Below are positions 38,995 through 48,664 of a DNA stretch of 64,000 bases, piece by piece (within the stretch, counting starts at the first letter, position 1; every line of letters begins with the position of its first letter). Source of the stretch: Campylorhamphus procurvoides. Its lineage: Eukaryota > Chordata > Aves > Passeriformes > Dendrocolaptidae. The stretch lies in the NCBI GenBank assembly GCA_013396655.1, contig WBMV01002652.1:124001-188000 (forward strand), given 5' to 3'. The translations under genes and the position numbers were made by a program. The notes under the pieces are model-generated. The model was given only the letters and a program-made list of their open reading frames with translations, was not told the origin of the DNA and did no database searches.

Positions 38995-39232
38995 CAGGTG
39001 GGGGTTGGGCTCTTCTGAGTAACAAGTGGTAGGACAAGAGAAACTGGCCTCAAAAGGAGGTTTAGATTGGAGATTAGAAAAAATTCCTTCATCAAAAGGG
39101 TGGTCAAGCACTGGCACAGGCTGCCCAGGACAGTGAGGCAGTCACCATTCCTGGAGATGTTTAAAAGATGTGTAGATGGGACACTTGTGGTATAATGGTT
39201 GAGTGGTGACCTTGGCAGTGCTTGACTTCTGC
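38995..39232 (+). mobile_element. CR1 LINE 3' UTR fragment, sense
   Basis: Matches CR1 landmarks in order: gggttgggctcttctgagt, aacaagtggtaggacaagag, aaactggcctca, aggtttagattggagattag, then a diverged ggctgcccaggacagtgagg and ttcctggagatgtttaaaag. The final 3' tail is missing or eroded. About 240 bases. Confidence 0.88.
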
Positions 39233-40899
39233 TTGTGACAGTTTGCTTAGATTGAAGATTCCATTTTTGACATCTTGGAGTCATCTGCTGTGGCCTCTGG
39301 TCACACTCCAGCCTTTGTTGTCTGCACAAGTGCCAATAGCAGTCATTTTCCACATGTGCACTGTAGCCTATCTAATATTTAAATGCGCAAATGCAAATAA
39401 AATATTGATAAAATAAATATAAATATTTAAATTAAAAAAGTGCTTAAGAATCTCATACAGCTTTTCACTGTCTGGTAGAGATTGATGTAGTCTGAGGGAC
39501 ACCCATCTGGATCTGGGTGACTGGAGAAGCCCATTACCCCAGGGACAGTTGCCTGGGAGAAGAATGAGGAGGGGTGAAAGGTAAGGAATGTTGCACAAGC
39601 CAGGATAGGCTTCCTCCACAATGACAAAGGCCCCTGTGAGCCCAGGCAGTTTGCACCTACCTACAAACTGATGTGTTTCATTTCAGGATTTTGGTATTTA
39701 AAACAGTACTTTCTCCCAGGAATTCTTCACAAAAAGTTCAATTAATGTATTTTGAGCTGTAAAACAAGAAAAAAAATAAATTATTTTGTGTAATGCCTTT
39801 TGGAACTAGGAACTAATGGGAAGATCTTTGCAGGTATACACTGGGATGCAAATACAGCTGTGCATGCAAGGACTGCATTGCTGGCAGCACGTGAGCAGCA
39901 GGTAAGGCAGGGCTGTACTTCCAGGGACACCAGTGCTGTGCAGCTCCTGATCGTGGAAAGCCGGGATCTGTGCTAGAGGGAATCTGTACTGCAAATTCAG
40001 AGGAAAGCTGGTGAAACTTGTTGAGACAAGGTAGTATGGTCTCTGGTGTAGAAATGTATTTCTTCTGAAAAATACAGTATTTGCACAGATGCTGCCTTAA
40101 TCTCAGTCACCATATGAAAGTAGCAAATTAATTCAGCTTCTGATGCCTGTCTCAGTATATTTAACTCCTGTACCTGAGCATTTGCTATTTCACCTTCTGA
40201 GGAAACATAACCAGATGCACAGCTGATTTTTTGAAACACTGACAGAACTGCAAAAATTACTGGGAATTGTCTTACCTCCTCCTAGCCATTGGATGTTTAC
40301 AGAGTTTTCTTTCAACAGTTTATTGTTTTAATATCCTTAAAAAATATGTGCAGATACATGCTTGGCAGAAAAAAAAGTTATTAACTGTCTTGCATGTGCT
40401 TCTGGTGTGTGAGAGAGGATATGAAGGAAAAGGATTGTAGTGAAATTTTCTGTTTTCTCCCGTTGCACTTAGTAATTTTCCTCTGACTTTTCTGCTTGAG
40501 AAGGCTGTTGGAGATTAGTGCTTCCTACCTTTCTGTCAGACTCTTAATTAGCAGGAGCACACAGCCTGCGCAGCTGGGGCTTTGATGCCTTGCTCACTCT
40601 CTCTTCCCACTCAGAAGATTTCCATTCATTCAGAGTTGGTACTCAGCCCAAAGCCGTGGCTTCCCCCTGAGACCCTCAGCATGTCTACAGGACTTGGGTT
40701 TAGTATTCACTGGAAGAACTGCACTGATGCTCTCTCGCTAGACCTACAGGCTGCTGGTTGGAGCCATAAGGGAACAGGAGGAAGAATCAGCCTGTGTGTT
40801 TATGTGGCTGTGCTCCAGTAAATATTTTGATGCATCTGCTGCCAGCTCTGGTCTAAGGGAATCTACCTAGCATTTAAATTTTGATGGGGAGCTGTTTTG
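39233..40899. other. Region just upstream of the KCNIP1 promoter
   Basis: No coding sequence supported. It contains an A/T-rich run at about 39390-39440 and ordinary single-copy-looking DNA that could hold distal promoter elements for KCNIP1. Confidence 0.5.
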
Positions 40900-41187
40900 A
40901 ATAATAACAGTGCAGCCGGCTGTGAGTCAGTGCATGTGTGTTGACTTAAAAAAAACCCTCAAAGCTTAACGCTTGCTGAGCGCTGAGCTGCAGTGCTTTG
41001 CTTTTTCCCTCCTCCTTCCCTCTTTTCTTTCTTCTCTTGACTTCCTCTGCTTTGTTTTGTTCTTGGGGGCATTTCACATAGATTTTGTTCACTCTCAGGG
41101 AAGGGTGGGGTAAGAATAATAAAAAAAAATTTAAAAAAATACCAGCCAAAATAAATCCTCCTCAAAAACTCACGAGAAGCTTTTGCA
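40900..41187 (+). promoter_or_regulatory. KCNIP1: Putative KCNIP1 5' UTR and proximal promoter
   Basis: This stretch directly precedes the KCNIP1 start codon and must hold 5' leader sequence unless an upstream noncoding exon is spliced in. It contains a perfect AP-1/TRE motif TGAGTCA at 40923-40929, a pyrimidine-rich run at about 41001-41060, and an A-rich run just before the ATG (about 41117-41155). No strong TATA box or CpG island is visible, and no 3' splice acceptor stands out close to the ATG. The transcription start cannot be placed from sequence alone, so the left limit is arbitrary. Confidence 0.4.
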
Positions 41188-41248
41188 ATGGGTGCCGTAA
41201 TGGGTACGTTCTCGTCTCTACAAACGAAACAAAGAAGACCATCAAAAG
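41188..41248 (+). CDS. KCNIP1: KCNIP1 (KChIP1) first coding exon, alternative N-terminus
   Basis: This exon encodes the first 20 residues, MGAVMGTFSSLQTKQRRPSK, plus the first base (G) of codon 21. It matches the N-terminus known for vertebrate KChIP1, where the next residue is Asp, consistent with the phase-1 junction. KChIP1 is an EF-hand calcium sensor of the recoverin/NCS family that binds the cytosolic N-terminus of Kv4 channels and tunes A-type potassium current and surface delivery. Gly2 after the initiator Met fits the known N-myristoylation of this isoform. Visible support for the start: an in-frame TAA at 41152-41154, 36 bases upstream, and a good context (G at -3, G at +4). The exon is followed directly by gtaagacc. 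CpGs (GCCG, ACG, TCG, ACG) are denser than in the flanks, as expected of conserved coding sequence. The EF-hand exons are not in this window, so the gene is partial here because of window size, not damage. Confidence 0.94.
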
Positions 41249-41256
41249 GTAAGACC
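41249..41256 (+). other. KCNIP1: 5' splice donor of KCNIP1 exon 1
   Basis: The exon end AAAAG is followed by gtaagacc, a near-consensus U2 donor. Reading through it in frame would reach a stop (TGA) after about 35 codons, so splicing is needed to join the calcium-binding core. The donor leaves phase 1, which agrees with the known KChIP1 Lys20/Asp21 junction. Confidence 0.9.
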
Positions 41257-43261
41257 TTCTGTTATGCTTTTCCTGTCCCTTTGGTATATTTGCTGTGGGA
41301 AAAATTTGTATTAGGAAGGGAGGAGAAAATGAACATGTGCCACTTGCAAGTAACCTGACAATGTTTTTGTGAGAGGAGAGTGGGGTGCAAGGTGGTGAAA
41401 AAAATGTGTGGGCATGAGAAAATTACTGTGGAGGGGCTTGGGGGTTGAAAAACATCTGAAATACTGTAATCCTTCGTGCAGGCGTGTATGAGGAGGAGAA
41501 ACTCAGTGGCTCCATATGCAGAGCACTTGCAGAAGAGACCTGTTTATTTCCAAATCCCATGCTTTGTAAACCCTTTGAAGATGGAATAAAATGTAGATAC
41601 ACAGCAAATTCTTCCTGATGCCTTGGGGTTTCTGTCTCAGGAAGTATTGTTAGAGTCAGTGTTGCATATTCAGTAATCCAACTCCAAGTGTGCAGTACTA
41701 ATGATGTGTGTTTTATAAAGATTAGCAAGAGGGGAAAAAAATTAAGATGTTTTTGTAAAGAAAGAGAGGAGCAGAAGCTCATGAAAAATGAAAAAGTAAG
41801 CAGTAATCCCAGGGATTTTAATCCTTAAATCCATAAATATTATCTGTAACTGCTGATTTTTCAGGAGGTCTGATTTGTGTAGTATTTGCCTGAGCTTTGT
41901 TCCATTTTCTTCAGGGTTAATTAAAAAATTTCAGGGTGTTGCTGAGCAGAAAGTTGAAAGCACTGTCAGGGGCACATCCATACTGTACAGAATGAGTATT
42001 GTTTGGAAAACAAAAGGAAAGACTCTGTAACTTCAACTTCAAGTCTTTCTGTTATTTGGAAATATTTTCTGCCAGAACCTTTGCATTTAACAGTCTCTCA
42101 GTCCTAAGGTGGGTCTCTATTTCTACTGTATCTGTTGCTCAGTACATATATATACTTTTGAATTACAAGTTGGTATGGATTTTCTTGCAATTTAAATTAA
42201 AACTGTCTTGGGAAATATCAAGCACCAAGTAGTCACTAAAAAGAGAAATGGGCACAAGCTGTGCAGAGCATTTAATTGTGGCAACTTCGTGAGCAAGTGT
42301 AAAATTCTGCATTGCTGGTACCAGTTTTATGATAAGGTGTGTTTACAGGTCACCTTCCTGTGTTATGATAATGCACCCATGATTGCACAGTTGTCTGGGA
42401 CATGTATGGTATTACTTACAGTGCAAGGATAGCTGTATAACTAAGTACTGAGTTACACCTGGAGCTGGGATACTCATGTTTAGTACAAAAGAACTGAGCA
42501 GGATCTGCTGGACATGATGGCTGCTGTGACACCAAGGGAAGTCTTGTCCACCTGCCATAAACCTGAGAGCTGAAGCTGATTTCCACTAAACGTAGAGAAT
42601 TCGTGGCTGAACGTAACTTTCCTCTGTGACTTTGTTGTCTTGTGATTGGCTCAGCTATCTAGTAAATGGAAGTCACTGCTTTTTGTTGGAGGTTGTGAGC
42701 AGCGAAAATCCAGCATCTGGTCACACATTTTAACCTTGGAATTCAGTCTTGCTGCCTGCTGGCAGTGGTTGTTCAGCTATATTTATGAAAAGTTGTGTTC
42801 CGAGAGTTATCTCCTCTTGGCTCTGATTTGTTATCCATGTGGTGTTGCTGGTTAGTAGAGCACCCAGTTGGAAACAGTGATTTGGAGGAAATTCCTTTGA
42901 TTTGCTTGGCTAAGTTCAAAGCCAGTACAGAATTTGACATCTTTTTAGTCACTGTTTGCCTGTCAGGAAAGAGCATTATAGAACAACCCTGCTGATTTCT
43001 GCTGTCTTCATCCAGTTGCAGATGTTTCTCTAGATTGATGCCCAAATGTTCTCTCAGATCTCCAAAAAGGAAGGGCAGGGGCAGGTTTGCTGGTGTGTTT
43101 TACACTGACTGTTAGCACTTCACCTTGACAACAATGAAACACTAATGTGTGCTGGATTTGAATACAATCTGAAATTATTTGTCTGTGAGCTGAATAGTTG
43201 GTAGTAGTCAATCACCACTCCATGATGAATTCCTTAGTGTTGTCCACATGTTCTGTCAGTA
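41257..43261. other. Start of KCNIP1 intron 1, no repeat recognised
   Basis: About 2 kb with nothing beyond intronic sequence that I can support. First-intron proximal DNA is a common place for enhancers, but no specific motif cluster stood out. Confidence 0.6.
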
Positions 43262-43445
43262 TCTCTTCCAGCCCTCAGCCATCCTGGTGGACTCTGCTGG
43301 ACCATGTTCTAGCATATCCATGTCTGTGTTGTTCTGGGGAGCCCCAAACTGCCCATGGCACTCTGGATGTGTTTGCCCAAGTGCTGAGCAGAGGGGAAGG
43401 GTCACTTGTCCCAGTGCTGGCTGCACAGCTGCTGGGGCTTCTCTG
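43262..43445 (-). mobile_element. Diverged CR1 LINE fragment, antisense, in KCNIP1 intron
   Basis: On the minus strand the phrases CTCTGCTCAGCACTTGGGC, CCAGAGTGC, TTTGGGGCTCCCCAGAACAA, GACATGGATATGCT and GGTCCAGCAGAG follow the order of the CR1 ORF2 3' region. Substantially mutated. About 185 bases, with approximate ends. Confidence 0.75.
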
Positions 43446-44629
43446 CCAGAGGGCAACTGGTTGGTGATGCCTTGGTGTTACTGCTTTACTGGATACTTCT
43501 GTGTCTGTCTTTTATTGAGTAAAGTTTTTATTTTATTATTAGATTGTCATATTATTATCTTATTTTTTATATATTATATTTTATCTATGTGTTTATTAGA
43601 ATATTTCAGGACTTTATGTAGGAGTTAAATACTGCTGATAAAACTAACAGTTGTATTCACACCTCTGCAAATGCGCTCTTGTCCTGGTAAATGTGCTCTT
43701 CCAAATAGCTTGAAGATAATTTCTGTAGCTTTGCCTAGCTAACTAGTTCACACCTGTATCTGAAGATCTATATCTCTGGTGTAATAATGCAAAAGCAAAA
43801 AACCAGACATTGTTTCAAGAATAGGTCAAATAAACAGATCATGTCTAAAGTGAGGTGTTTCCAGAGACTGGTTAATACCAGAAAGCACATGGTGGGTCAA
43901 GGTAGAGTGGGCTCAAGTGGCCCATGCTGAACCCTTCCAGCTTCAGTGCATGACACTCCTCTGTCTGCCTGTGCTGTTCCACCTCACGTCCTGCTTGTGG
44001 CTGACAGTGGGAGTGTAGGCTGGGATGGTTATTCCAGCTGTGAGCAGCAATGTTGGAGAGGACATAGTGTAGCACTGTTCAAGAGTACAAGATTTAATTC
44101 CTTGTAACGAAAATGGGGAGCCTGAATCAATACAGGCAGCAGTGACAGACAAATTGTCTTCAACTGAAGAGCAGTGGTCCATCAAGCACGAGCTCTTGTC
44201 TCTGAGAGAGGACAGTGTTTTGTGTTTGTAGAGGAGGAGACCATTTGCTTGACTCGAATGTAGAAACTGAATCCAATATAATTGCATTTTGTTCTGGTGG
44301 GTTGGGTCCTGATGGGTAAAGGTTTCTGCTTCTTAGACTTGCAATCCTATCAGTAAAGCTACAGAAGCTTTTCCTGTTCACTGTAGTGTCCCTGGATGGT
44401 CTGTGAGATTTGTGCTGTTTGGTTTGGGATTGGCTCAGGGCAGTTCCACCAATTATTTGTACATTTCATTAGAAATTGTTTCCTTTGATTTCCTCGACTG
44501 ATGACATTTTAATTTCATTCATTGTTGGCATTCTTGTCTGCTGTTTTCAGCAATCTTAGTTAGCCCACTAAAAGATAATACCTCTTTCCACCTCATTCAC
44601 TTGCTTGTATCTCAGACCAGCATTCCTGA

Positions 44630-45245
44630 GATGCTGGTGGAGTCTGGCTGTGAATTTGGGGACAAACTGACAGTGAGCCAGCAGCAAAGGTGGCTGCTGG
44701 CCTCCTGGGCTGTGCTTGGCAGAGCACCTTGAGCAGATCATGGGAGGTGATGCTCCTCCTCTGTGCAGCACTGGTGTGACCTCCACAGTGCTGTGCCTGG
44801 TCCTGGGCTCCCCTGTATCAGAGAGGTGAGGACTGAGGACTCTGACAGGTCATGAGCAATATTAATCACTGTGAGCATCTGACATACAGAGAGAGACTGA
44901 GGGAGCTGGGATTGTTCAGCCTGCAGCAGAGAGGTCAGTGAGGTCTTAATCAGGGTGTATAAATTCCTGATGGGAGGAGTAGAGGTGATAGAGGCAGGCT
45001 GTCCTCTGTGCTGCCCAGAGACAGGTGTAGTGGCAACAGGCACAAACTGAAATACAAGAAATTCCTTTTGAGTATAAGACAAAGAAGTTACTGTGATGGT
45101 GACTGAACACTGGAATAAATCCCCCAGAGGGATTGTGGAGTCTCCAAGCTTGAAGATACTCAAAATCCAACTGGATACAGTCCTAAGAAACCTGATGTAG
45201 TTAACCCTGCCTTGAGGAGGGAACTGGAGGTCCCTTCCAACTTTA
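44630..45245 (+). mobile_element. CR1 LINE fragment, ORF2 end plus 3' UTR, in KCNIP1 intron
   Basis: Ordered CR1 landmarks: gagccagcagcaaaggtggc, tcatgggaggtgatgctcct, a gcactggtgtgacctccaca block, ggtcctgggctcccctgta, gagagactgagggagctggg, ttcagcctgcagcagagagg, gcaacaggcacaaactgaaa, and finally ggaggtcccttccaacttta. About 615 bases, 5' truncated, lacking the last tail bases. The 170-codon minus-strand frame at 44738-45250 is an antisense shadow of this element. Same orientation as KCNIP1. Confidence 0.9.
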
Positions 45246-45602
45246 TCCACCCTCTGGCTCTCGGACTACTGTCACCTTAAAACCCCTAAAGATGCAAGGA
45301 TTGGGGGTAGGAGGAACAGGAAGAAACATTCAGAGCTCGTGTGGACCAAATGCCAACAAAGCTGATGAGTGCTTGCTCCTCTCTTTAGTACATTAGTAGT
45401 TAGTGCTTAGACGGATGATTGAGATGGACTTGAGAATTTCAAGCTTCTCGTATATCCTACTGCAAACATAAGCAATAAAGCAATAAATGAGGGGGGAAAA
45501 ACCAGCAAAACCACAGAACAAAAAGACAGAAGGCCAGCACAGCAGATGATGCACACAGAAATACATTTCTGATTTCAACTAGATGAAGAAATAGAGATTT
45601 TA

Positions 45603-45621
45603 TGTGTGTGTGTGTGTGTGT
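45603..45621. repeat. (TG)n microsatellite
   Basis: About nine TG units followed by a T run. Short and perfect. Confidence 0.95.
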
Positions 45622-45793
45622 TTTTACAGTCTGCACCAAATCATGACCAAATTTATGGCTAGAATCAACCATTTCCATATTCATCATAGAAAAATTCAGC
45701 TTAGTAGATTGCTAAAGCAGGGGGAATTTTTTGTTTTGACTGCTCTCTGTACCTGTGGGTTCTTTTGTTTGTTCTTTCTGCTCTCTAAATCCA

Positions 45794-45803
45794 CCCCCCC
45801 CCC
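45794..45803. repeat. C10 homopolymer
   Basis: Ten consecutive C bases on the plus strand. Confidence 0.9.
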
Positions 45804-48376
45804 TTGTGAAAGTGAAATATAACTTGACTATTTTTCAGTATCTCAGTCTTGTTGGGCTTAGAGCTACAGGCTGCAGCAGCAAGCAGCATCACTTTCAGTT
45901 GATAATCTGACTGTTAAATGTGAGTAACCATATTTTGATCCAAGACCACACAAACGTAAAGTAGGTAGAGGAGTCTGGTGCAGTTGTTTAATTTTGCTAG
46001 GGCTAAAATACAGACCAAATGTATTTTCAAATGTTTTACTTACCGGGAAACCAACTCTGCTTGATTCAGCAGTCTTCCTAAGAACATCAGATTACCCTGA
46101 GTTCTTAGGGTTGCTGGATCATGGCTGTGCCCTTTCACTTTCCTGTGCTAGAACAATCTGCTTCTCTGCTCAAAAAGTGAAAAAATGGTTCAGGAGTGTT
46201 TCGAGGAATGGGCTCTGTTCAGCCTTAGCCATGACATGGACATGACAGATTTGGGCAGGAAAACTGCCCTGTGTTTCACTTTGCCATAGATAGCATTGCA
46301 AAAGAAAAGCTTTGAAGTTTCCCTTCTCTTTCATTTACTCCCCAAAGAAACTGAAAGCCTGCCATTGTTGTGAATGAATGTGTGTCCTAAAGCCTCAGAC
46401 TGTACAGCCCTGTGCCCTGCATATTTTCTTCACAGAGTGAAGATAAGTGTTCACCTGTTTTTCTGGCTATGTGGCTGAGGCACCTGCAATGGGTGGCACA
46501 GAGGTGAAGGAATTGTTTGCCCCAGGTTTCCTGTGTCCTCCCAGCCAGAGCTCACCCGAATGGGGGGTTAGAGGTGAGCAGGACTTACACACTCATGATT
46601 GCTTCCATTCCCCACTCCCCTATCTTTCAGGCAAAATTTCTTTAGCTCCTGTGCAGTTGCTAGCTCTGAATTTCTTCCCTTGCCTTCAATCAGCTCCTGG
46701 CAGTGAAGCAGAGGGATCTCAAATAGCTGGTTTTAAGAGTGGATAGCAATGACAAAATTAAAATGAGCTATGTATGTCCTTGATTGCTTTCCAGAGACAT
46801 ATAGCTTCTGCCTGAAATGCTGGAGGTGAACCCAATTTGGAGGTTTGGAATAAAGCATAATGAGTGGATGAAAATACACTGTATAGTGTTCTAAGTTGTG
46901 TTTGTGTGTGGGTATGCTGATTTCCTTCCTGTAGGCATGGGCACTGTGTGCCTCTGCTGCATGCACCGTGTCCACACAGAGCCAGGAAAACCCACCACAA
47001 AGAAAAGAGGTGATTAGAGACTTCAGCTCTGCATGCCTGTGGCCTGTAGTGCTTTGAAGTTTCATTTTGTTCCATAATAATTCAAAAGGGTAAATCAGAA
47101 AATACTTTCCAACCTTTAACTTCCAGCCTTGGTACCTTCCAGCCTTTATCATCAGCAGCTCTTCCAGTGTGCAATACCTTATGTTTGATGTTTGGAGTGG
47201 GCACCAGGAAGCACTTGGATTTTTTGCAACTGAAAATATTTAATACTGTAGATGTGAAAAGCTTGGAACTCGGTACTTCACAGAAGTTTTGAGCAATTCC
47301 TAGCTTTACAGTCTTTAATGTCACCAAATATGTAAACAGGAGTCAGGAAGGGTTATATAAATTTTTTGAGGAAAAATCTGTAAAAAAGGTGCCCAAGGTA
47401 AACCAAAGTGAAGGGGAAATAAAAATCTTCTAATTCTTCACTTACAAGCCTGCAATCAAAATGTTTATTTTGATATTCATTTATTCTCTGTTAAAAACTC
47501 TGAAAATTTACATTTTTTTTCAAATATTAAGTGGGGGTTTTTAGCTGAAATATTTATTTAATCAAAATAATTATTAATTATGACTATTCACCAAAACTTT
47601 CCAGATCCCTTATTGGCGTGTGATTTTATCATAGTTTTAGATATGAATGCCTGAGAGTGACTGCTGAAGTACTACATTGCAGTGGGAGATAAACCTGCGT
47701 GGTAATGTCAAGTGTTGTGTTTCTTATTCCAAATCATTACCCAGAAAGTGTCATGGCACAAAGATTCAGCAAGTTGGGGTATCTGTTCAGGTTTTTTCAT
47801 CCTGTCACCACTCACACCATGGCTATTTGTAAGGTAAGAACCTCTTGCACTTCTCTGAGAGGCATTTTCCAGCAGGTGCAGAGCAGTCTAGACACCCCAT
47901 GTCATTCCTATAGAAGGGGACCCAATGGGATTGGGTACTGACTGGGAAATGAAGGAGTGATACAGTATCACAACAGCATTTTTAACCAAAATATATTTAT
48001 GGTTCCAATGAAGATATTTTATTTTTCCCCTTTTATTTATTCTGATGTGCCAGAGGGGAGGGTAATAATTGTCATTATAAGATGGATTGTACTTAACAAA
48101 TCAAAAATTATTAAAAAGTATAAACTACATCCACGTTTTCAAAATAGAGAAGTCAAAACTGAAGGCAGTTGTGCCCAGATATCTCCAATCTGTGTTTTGT
48201 GGGTGTCACTGTGGGCTGATGTCTTTGGTCTGGACAGTTAGTGGTCAGTTTATTTCTACCTAATTTCTGCCAGTGCTGCTTGGGTTAGGGAGGGTCTGAA
48301 GAGTTTGTACAAAGCACAGTAGAAAAGTTTTGAAGTTCACTGGCAGGACAAGTGTCTGGCAGGAGACAGGGAAGGA

Positions 48377-48394
48377 CTGCCTGCCAGCAGGCAG
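48377..48394. repeat. Perfect 8+8 inverted repeat
   Basis: CTGCCTGC, two bases (CA), then GCAGGCAG, a perfect inverted repeat with almost no loop. It lies inside a locally GC-rich, CAGG-rich stretch (about 48340-48490), unlike the AT-rich surroundings. Confidence 0.85.
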
Positions 48395-48621
48395 GTGTGG
48401 GGCAGCAGAGTTGCCAGGGTGGCTGAACTGGTACCTGCAGGCAGGCCGAGGGAGGCTTGAGCAGACGGGAGGGAAGCTGGCCTGGCTGTGGTACCAGGAT
48501 GTTTTAAGGAAGACATGAACAGGGTGACACAGCCGTCCTTTCCTGGCAGAGTTCTGTTACATCTGTTTGGCTTTCCTCAATCCAAACATTACTTTCTTGA
48601 CATATTCAACAACCGCAGCTC

Positions 48622-48623
<2 letters not shown>

Positions 48624-48662
<39 letters not shown>
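48624..48662. repeat. (CA)n microsatellite
   Basis: An uninterrupted CA run of 39 bases, the longest dinucleotide repeat in the window and likely to vary in length among individuals. Confidence 0.97.

Positions 48663-48664
<2 letters not shown>

Noticed and set aside
42208..42432. Frame starting MGNIKHQVV with a Cys/His-rich segment (GNFVSKCKILHC)
   Set aside because: A zinc-finger reading was considered but the spacing matches no known finger and the frame has no context.
43248..43628. 126-codon plus-strand frame
   Set aside because: The first half is an antisense CR1 fragment and the second half is AT-rich low-complexity DNA.
44738..45250. 170-codon minus-strand open frame, the longest in the window
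   Set aside because: It lies antisense over a CR1 LINE fragment, has no domain, and is explained by the repeat.
46733..47152. 139-codon minus-strand open frame
   Set aside because: No recognisable domain, low-complexity character and no splice or promoter context; consistent with chance in intronic DNA.
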